Position numbers and translations under genes: made by a program. A stretch of 11,597 bases of DNA from an uncultured Lachnospiraceae bacterium (lineage in GTDB: Bacteria > Bacillota > Clostridia > Lachnospirales > Lachnospiraceae), in contig CAJUHJ010000034.1 in assembly GCA_910586355.1 (NCBI GenBank), forward strand, positions 1 to 11,597. The letters are read 5' to 3'. Below the pieces are notes generated by a model. It was not told the DNA's origin. It worked only from the letters and a program-made list of their open reading frames with translations, and made no database searches. Positions 7,057 through 11,597 of the stretch are shown piece by piece (position 1 is the stretch's first letter; every line of letters starts with the position of its first letter).

Positions 7057-7824
7057 ATGCTTTTGACGATTGATGTCGGAAATACAAATATTACATTTGG
7101 TGTTTTTGAGAACAAAACACTGGTTACAACATTTCGGATGACAACGAAGCAGCTTCGTACGTCAGATGAATATGGAATTGATATTCTTGAAATGTTAGAA
7201 CATAACAAAATTATTGGAACAACAGTGCAAGATGTTATCATTGCTTCTGTCGTGCCGGACGTTATGCACTCCTTAAACAGTGCGATTATCAAATATTTTG
7301 ATATTACGCCGGTGATTGTAGGGCCTGGTATAAAAACTGGAATCCGCGTCGTAACGGAAAATCCCAAACAAATTGGGTCAGACCGGATTGTAGACGCGGC
7401 TGGGGCGTATTCTTTGTACGGCGGACCAGTTTTAGTGATGGATTTTGGAACGGCAACGACATATGATTTGGTGGATGCTTCCGGCGCTTTTGTAGCAGGG
7501 GTGACTGCTCCCGGAATCCGGATTAGTGCAAAAGCATTGTGGGAGGATGCAGCCAAACTGCCGAAAATAGAAATTCAAAAACCAAACAGTATTCTTGCGC
7601 AGGAAACAATCAGCAGTATGCAGGCTGGGCTTGTTTATGGACAGATTGGACAGACAGAGTATATTACGCGTAAAATGATAGAAGAGTCTGGATATGAAAA
7701 TGTCAAAGTAGTCGCTACCGGAGGTTTGGGAAGAATTATTGCAAATGAAACAGACAGCATTGACATTTATGATCCAAATCTTACGCTGTTGGGCCTGATG
7801 TTTATTTATGAAAAACAAAAATAA
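7057..7824 (+). CDS. coaX: Type III pantothenate kinase
   Basis: Phosphorylates pantothenate in the first step of coenzyme A synthesis, in the cytoplasm. Type III enzymes belong to the ASKHA fold, need a monovalent cation and are not feedback-inhibited by CoA. The 255 residues match the family. The phosphate-binding DVGNT is at residues 6-10, GPGIKTG and DRIVDAAGAY follow in the middle, and the second nucleotide-binding segment is MDFGTATTYDLVD, followed by GAFVAGVTAPGI. A late glycine-rich motif, VVATGGLGRIIA, is also present. ATG 7057 is preferred because AAGGTGG (7044-7050) lies six bases upstream; the in-frame ATG at 7039 precedes that site. The end overlaps or nearly touches dusB, indicating translational coupling. 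Confidence 0.96.
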   Translation: MLLTIDVGNTNITFGVFENKTLVTTFRMTTKQLRTSDEYGIDILEMLEHNKIIGTTVQDVIIASVVPDVMHSLNSAIIKYFDITPVIVGPGIKTGIRVVTENPKQIGSDRIVDAAGAYSLYGGPVLVMDFGTATTYDLVDASGAFVAGVTAPGIRISAKALWEDAAKLPKIEIQKPNSILAQETISSMQAGLVYGQIGQTEYITRKMIEESGYENVKVVATGGLGRIIANETDSIDIYDPNLTLLGLMFIYEKQK

Positions 7825-8815
7825 TCCGATGAAACAATTAAAAATAGGAAACGTAACTTTAAAAAATAATCTTATATTAGCGCCAATGGCGGGCGTAACA
7901 GATTTGCCGTTTCGTCTTTTGTGCAAAGAGCAGGGAGCCGGACTGCTTTGTATGGAAATGGTAAGTGCAAAAGCAATTTTATATCAAAACAAAAACACAA
8001 AAGAACTGCTGTCAATTGATGAAAAAGAGCATCCGGTATCGTTACAGCTTTTTGGCAGCGATCCGGAAATTATCAGTGAAATTGCCAGGCAGATTGAGGA
8101 ACTTCCTTTTGATATTTTAGACATCAATATGGGCTGTCCCGTACCTAAGATAGTCAATAACGGAGACGGTTCCGCATTGATGAAACAGCCGCTTTTAATC
8201 TCAAAAATTATCGAAAAGACTGCCGCAGCAATTCAAAAGCCTGTGACTGTGAAGATTCGCAAAGGTTTTGACAACGTGCATATCAATGCAGTAGAAATTG
8301 CCCATATTGCAGAAGAATCCGGAGCTGCGGCAATTGCTGTCCATGGACGGACCAGGGAACAATTTTATTCCGGAAAAGCAGACCTGGACATAATCCGTAA
8401 AGTAAAAGAAGCCGTTAAAATTCCGGTTATTGGTAACGGAGATTTATTCTCTGGAAAAGACGTCCTTGCCATGCAAAAGCAAACTGGCTGCGACGGATTT
8501 ATGATTGCCAGGGGCGCGCAGGGAAACCCATGGATTTTTGCGCAGATTCTTCATTTTCTGGATATGGGGGAAGAGAAACCAAAGCCTTCTATGGAAGAAG
8601 TTTCCCGGATGATTTTACGCCATGCAAGAATGTTAATTGATTACAAAGGGGAATATACTGGAATCCGTGAAATGCGAAAACACGCTTCCTGGTATGTAAA
8701 CGGTTATCGGAATGCAGCAAAATTTCGCGCAAAAATAAATGAAGTGGAAAGTTATGGCGCGCTTTGTGCATTATTTGAATCACTGCTTTCATATAATGGT
8801 TATGACGAAAATTAA
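7808..8815 (+). CDS. dusB: tRNA-dihydrouridine synthase, DusB type
   Basis: Reduces specific uridines of tRNA to dihydrouridine with FMN and NADPH. It is a TIM-barrel flavoenzyme with a C-terminal helical tRNA-binding domain (about residues 250-335). The FMN-binding LAPMAGVTDLPFR is at about 24-36, the catalytic cysteine is C110 in NMGCPVPKIV, VTVKIRKGF follows, then VHGRTREQFYSG, and GNGD and ARGAQGNPW are the FMN phosphate motifs. With ATG 7808 the gene overlaps coaX by 17 bases and has 335 residues. ATG 7829, four bases after the coaX stop, gives MKQLKIGNVTLKNN, which fits the usual family start better. Neither has a good ribosome binding site, so translation is probably coupled to coaX. 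Confidence 0.95.
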   Translation: MKNKNNPMKQLKIGNVTLKNNLILAPMAGVTDLPFRLLCKEQGAGLLCMEMVSAKAILYQNKNTKELLSIDEKEHPVSLQLFGSDPEIISEIARQIEELPFDILDINMGCPVPKIVNNGDGSALMKQPLLISKIIEKTAAAIQKPVTVKIRKGFDNVHINAVEIAHIAEESGAAAIAVHGRTREQFYSGKADLDIIRKVKEAVKIPVIGNGDLFSGKDVLAMQKQTGCDGFMIARGAQGNPWIFAQILHFLDMGEEKPKPSMEEVSRMILRHARMLIDYKGEYTGIREMRKHASWYVNGYRNAAKFRAKINEVESYGALCALFESLLSYNGYDEN

Positions 8816-8827
8816 TGGTGTCATGTA

Positions 8828-9436
8828 TTGATAAAGTATGTAAAAAAGCTGTTTCAAATCATCAGGATTTATCCAAAAAACGAGTATCCGGCCCAGATAT
8901 CATCCGTAAAACAAAGACACAACAACCCATTTTTGCCTCAAATTCGGGAAATTATGGAGCAGATTTTAAACCTTCGTAATATTCCGTATGAGTATTTTAT
9001 TCCAATATTAATTGATGGAACAGATTCGAAACCCGTTCTTTTGACAGCAGAACTTTTGGGCAGGGATTTGAACCGTATTCTTATCTTTACCGACCGTCCC
9101 GAATATTTTGAGGAATATGCGGAAAATATGTATAAAGAACAAGGTTTGATACCGGAAATTTTTTCAAAGGATTCCTTGAAAAAAACAGATTTATCATCAG
9201 AGCAAGTCTGTGGAAATGTGATTTTGGATTTTGAAGAATGGGAAGAATTTTTAGATACTCCGGACTATGGAAAAAAAATTTATATTCCGGTGTTCAAAAA
9301 ACACTGGGAAAGCGCCGGAAACCTTGACATTGCAGTACCTATCGGGTATAATACTGTGATTGTCAAAGGGCGTAGGCCAGACGAAATCCGTCCGTTTTTT
9401 GACAAATTCGAACAGGCTTTTTACAAAAATGAATGA
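8828..9436 (+). CDS. Hypothetical protein, 202 residues, between dusB and greA
   Basis: Function unknown; I do not recognise a domain. The frame starts at TTG 8828, with a weak GGTG at 8817-8820 and an in-frame stop at 8813-8815 (the dusB stop), so no earlier start is possible. The first 30 residues are basic and aromatic. Residues from about 36 form a helix (REIMEQILNLRNIPYEYFIP), followed by alternating strands and helices (NRILIFTDRPEYFEEYAENM and GNVILDFEEWEEFLD) that suggest an alpha/beta fold. The C-terminus (KGRRPDEIRPFFDKFEQAFY) looks helical. There is no membrane segment or clear catalytic motif. It lies 12 bases after dusB and 16 before greA, so it is almost certainly co-transcribed with them. 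A role in RNA or transcription upkeep would be a guess from position only. Confidence 0.85.
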   Translation: MIKYVKKLFQIIRIYPKNEYPAQISSVKQRHNNPFLPQIREIMEQILNLRNIPYEYFIPILIDGTDSKPVLLTAELLGRDLNRILIFTDRPEYFEEYAENMYKEQGLIPEIFSKDSLKKTDLSSEQVCGNVILDFEEWEEFLDTPDYGKKIYIPVFKKHWESAGNLDIAVPIGYNTVIVKGRRPDEIRPFFDKFEQAFYKNE

Positions 9437-9452
9437 AGAAGGGTAGAATAGC

Positions 9453-9932
9453 ATGGATAAGAAAAATATCTTAACGTATCAGGGACTCAAAAAACTTGAA
9501 GATGAATTGCAAAACCTAAAAGTTGTCAAACGAAAAGAGGTCGCACAGAAGATTAAAGAAGCCAGAGAGCAGGGGGATTTGTCTGAAAATGCAGAATATG
9601 ATGCGGCAAAAGATGAACAGCGCGATATTGAGGCCCGAATTGAAGAAATTGAAAAAATTCTAAAAAATGCCGAGGTTGTTGTAGAAGAAGAGGTTGCCTT
9701 AGACAAAATCAGCATTGGCTGCACGATTCGTATTTTAGATTGTGAATTTAATGAAGAACTGGAATATAAAATTGTCGGTTCAACAGAAGCGAACAGCTTA
9801 AAAGGCAAAATTTCCAATGAGTCTCCGGTTGGACGTGCATTAATCGGCGCAAAAGTCGGGGACACTGTCAAAGTAGAAACACAAGTTGGAGATTTGGAAT
9901 ATAAAGTATTAGAGATTCAGCGTTCTATGTAA
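9453..9932 (+). CDS. greA: Transcription elongation factor GreA
   Basis: Rescues backtracked RNA polymerase by stimulating cleavage of the nascent RNA 3' end through the secondary channel. The 159 residues match the family. An N-terminal antiparallel coiled coil spans about 10-75 and carries the acidic tip D42-L-S-E45-N-A-E-Y, which coordinates the catalytic magnesium in the polymerase. The C-terminal FKBP-like domain (about 80-159) contains SNESPVGRALIGAKVGD, typical of the family. The start at 9453 follows GAAGGG (9438-9443). It sits in the run between the unknown 202-residue gene and lysS; greA next to lysS is a common arrangement in Clostridia. Confidence 0.97.
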   Translation: MDKKNILTYQGLKKLEDELQNLKVVKRKEVAQKIKEAREQGDLSENAEYDAAKDEQRDIEARIEEIEKILKNAEVVVEEEVALDKISIGCTIRILDCEFNEELEYKIVGSTEANSLKGKISNESPVGRALIGAKVGDTVKVETQVGDLEYKVLEIQRSM

Positions 9933-10026
9933 GGACGCCTTAGAAAGATAAATACCCGCGCATAAAGCCGCAGGACAAAGAATATCATTGCGTCAAAGCA
10001 TCTTAAAGCGGGCATGGGAGGAAAAA

Positions 10027-11526
10027 ATGGCAGGACAGAAGAATGTACAGGAACAGGATATTAACCAGCTTTTAAAGGTACGCCGTGAAAAACTCGCGGA
10101 ATTACAGGAAAACGGAAAAGACCCGTTTCAAATTACAAAATTTGATGTAACGCACCACAGTGCAGATATTAAAGCGGATTATGAAGACCTTGAGGGCAAA
10201 AGCGTCTCCGTTGCAGGACGTATGATGTTTAAACGTGTGATGGGGAAAGCCTCTTTTTGCAATATTCAGGATTTGAAAGGGAATATTCAGATTTATGTGG
10301 CAAGAGATAATATTGGGGAAGATTCCTATAAAGATTTTAAAAAGTATGACGTTGGCGATATTTTAGGAATTACAGGCGAAGTATTTAAAACAAAGACAGG
10401 TGAAATCTCTGTTCATGCCTCTTCTGTCACTCTTTTATCAAAAAGCCTGCAAATTCTGCCTGAAAAATTTCATGGTCTGACGGATACGGATATGCGCTAC
10501 CGTCAGCGTTATGTAGATTTGATTATGAACCAGGAAGTGAAAGATACGTTTATCAAGCGTTCGAAAGTAATCAGCAGTATTCGTAAATATTTAGATGCGC
10601 AGGGATTTATGGAAGTAGAAACGCCGATGTTAGTTTCAAATGCCGGAGGCGCCGCGGCAAGGCCGTTTGAGACGCACTTTAATGCGTTAAATGAAGATAT
10701 TAAACTGAGGATTTCTCTGGAATTATATTTAAAGAGACTGATTGTCGGCGGCTTAGAGCGGGTGTATGAAATTGGCAGGGTGTTTCGGAATGAGGGGTTA
10801 GACACAAGGCATAATCCGGAATTTACGTTAATGGAACTGTATCAGGCATATACCGATTATCATGGCATGATGGACTTGACGGAAAACCTGTACCGGTATA
10901 TTGCAAAAGAAGTGACGGGCTCAGAAATTATTACCTATAATGGGCATGAGATGGATTTATCGAAGCCATTTGAACGGATTACAATGGTTGAGGCTGTAAA
11001 ACGCTATGCCAACGTGGACTTTGATGAAATCCACAGCACACAAGAAGCGAAAAAAATTGCGGACGAGCGTCATATTGAATATGAAGACAGACATGAGAAG
11101 GGCGATATTTTGAATCTGTTTTTCGAGGAGTTTGTAGAAGAGCATTTGATTCAGCCGGTGTTTATTATGGATCATCCGATTGAGATTTCTCCACTGACGA
11201 AAAAGAAGCCGGAAAATCCGGAATATGTGGAGCGGTTTGAGTTCTTTATGAATGGCTGGGAAATGGCGAATGCTTACTCTGAGTTGAATGACCCGATTGA
11301 CCAGCGGGAGCGGTTTGAGGCACAGGAGAAGCTTTTAGCAGCCGGAGACGCAGAGGCGAACCAGACAGATGAAGACTTTTTGAATGCGCTTAGTATCGGG
11401 ATGCCGCCAACCGGAGGGATTGGATTCGGGATCGATAGAATGGTGATGATGATGACGGACGCGGCGGCGATTCGGGATGTTTTGTTGTTCCCGACAATGA
11501 AAACGCTTGGCAAAGAAAACCAGTAA
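10027..11526 (+). CDS. lysS: Lysyl-tRNA synthetase, class II
   Basis: Charges tRNA-Lys with lysine; cytoplasmic homodimer. The 499 residues are the normal length. An N-terminal OB-fold anticodon-binding domain (about 55-150, VSVAGRMMFKRVMGKASF at its start) precedes the class II catalytic core. Motif 2 is RVFRNEGLDTRHNPEFTLME around R254, and motif 3 is GGIGFGIDR ending at R471. ATG 10027 is chosen because GGGAGG (10016-10021) lies five bases upstream; an in-frame TTG at 9988 has no such site. The 94-base gap after greA has no clear terminator, and I could not identify a convincing promoter in it. Codon use changes within the gene: glutamate is GAA 12 to GAG 1 in 10027-10620 but 6 to 11 in 11101-11526, and CGG rises from 0 of 10 to 4 of 5 arginines. 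The product itself looks complete. Confidence 0.97.
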   Translation: MAGQKNVQEQDINQLLKVRREKLAELQENGKDPFQITKFDVTHHSADIKADYEDLEGKSVSVAGRMMFKRVMGKASFCNIQDLKGNIQIYVARDNIGEDSYKDFKKYDVGDILGITGEVFKTKTGEISVHASSVTLLSKSLQILPEKFHGLTDTDMRYRQRYVDLIMNQEVKDTFIKRSKVISSIRKYLDAQGFMEVETPMLVSNAGGAAARPFETHFNALNEDIKLRISLELYLKRLIVGGLERVYEIGRVFRNEGLDTRHNPEFTLMELYQAYTDYHGMMDLTENLYRYIAKEVTGSEIITYNGHEMDLSKPFERITMVEAVKRYANVDFDEIHSTQEAKKIADERHIEYEDRHEKGDILNLFFEEFVEEHLIQPVFIMDHPIEISPLTKKKPENPEYVERFEFFMNGWEMANAYSELNDPIDQRERFEAQEKLLAAGDAEANQTDEDFLNALSIGMPPTGGIGFGIDRMVMMMTDAAAIRDVLLFPTMKTLGKENQ

Positions 11527-11597
11527 AATCAAGGGTTTGCGGTACTTAAAGCTAGTATGGTACGACAAGAGTACGACAAAATAAACTCTCTTAAAGG
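11527..11597. other. Region after lysS, possible attachment or insertion site, no terminator seen
   Basis: The 71 bases after lysS contain no hairpin with a T run, although an operon of eight genes would be expected to end here unless more genes follow. They contain the GTACGACAA repeat pair. Together with the altered codon use of the lysS 3' end, this could be the edge of an element inserted at the end of lysS. This is inference; the other side is outside the window. Confidence 0.25.
11560..11579 (+). repeat. Two direct copies of GTACGACAA, 11 bases apart
   Basis: GTACGACAA occurs at 11560-11568 and again at 11571-11579, a period of one DNA turn, 34 bases after the lysS stop. Short direct repeats on this spacing are what tyrosine integrases use as arm sites, but no integrase gene is in view, so the role is open. 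Confidence 0.6.

Noticed and set aside
7029..7556. 175-residue open frame on the - strand opposite coaX
   Set aside because: It is a shadow of coaX, which has clear kinase motifs; the minus frame has no recognisable protein or ribosome binding site.
9941..9953. Shared motif AAAGATAAAT with the metG leader at 1387-1396
   Set aside because: The match is short and AT-rich, and chance is a sufficient explanation.
9933..10026. Riboswitch or attenuator before lysS
   Set aside because: CCCGC (9955-9959) could pair with GCGGG (10008-10012) near the ribosome binding site, but the helix is only five base pairs over a long loop. There is no T-box motif and no terminator.

Overview
The window looks like chromosomal DNA of an AT-rich, low-GC Clostridium-type Firmicute, most probably a member of the Lachnospiraceae. 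This rests on the AT-rich code, strong AGGAGG-type ribosome binding sites, a tRNA-sensing T-box leader on an aminoacyl-tRNA synthetase gene, and the order birA - small conserved protein - coaX - dusB - unknown - greA - lysS. The family-level assignment is an inference; no rRNA or other marker gene is present. Every gene reads on the + strand.

Region 1 (about 1-1320) is decayed accessory DNA. It holds the frameshifted C-terminal end of one gene, one intact 172-residue gene of unknown function, the C-terminal remnant of an N4/N6 DNA methyltransferase (frameshifted, with no identifiable upstream catalytic part), and a small gene that can only be read by moving through three reading frames. It looks like the remains of a restriction-modification or mobile cassette.

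Region 2 (about 1355-4675) is the metG unit. A sigma-A-type promoter leads into a roughly 300-base methionine-type T-box leader with an AUG specifier, a complete antiterminator and a competing terminator. It is followed by metG (methionyl-tRNA synthetase with a C-terminal tRNA-binding domain), an SPFH/stomatin-like membrane protein with six 11-residue repeats, and an intrinsic terminator.

Region 3 (4713-11526) is a long, tightly packed run of eight genes: argF (ornithine carbamoyltransferase), birA (biotin ligase and repressor), a small conserved protein, coaX (type III pantothenate kinase), dusB (tRNA dihydrouridine synthase), a 202-residue unknown protein, greA (transcript cleavage factor) and lysS (lysyl-tRNA synthetase). 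Apart from the 94-base greA-lysS gap, the genes are separated by 28 bases or fewer or overlap, so co-transcription is likely. The themes are cofactor handling (biotin, coenzyme A) and translation and transcription upkeep.

Region 4 (11527-11597) follows lysS. It has no visible terminator and carries two copies of GTACGACAA spaced 11 bases apart. The last part of lysS also uses clearly different codons from its first part. Together these make the lysS 3' end a candidate insertion or recombination site. I see no clearly undescribed system in the window. The best leads are the decayed methyltransferase cassette with its intact orphan gene, the lysS 3' junction, and the two unknown genes in the operon.
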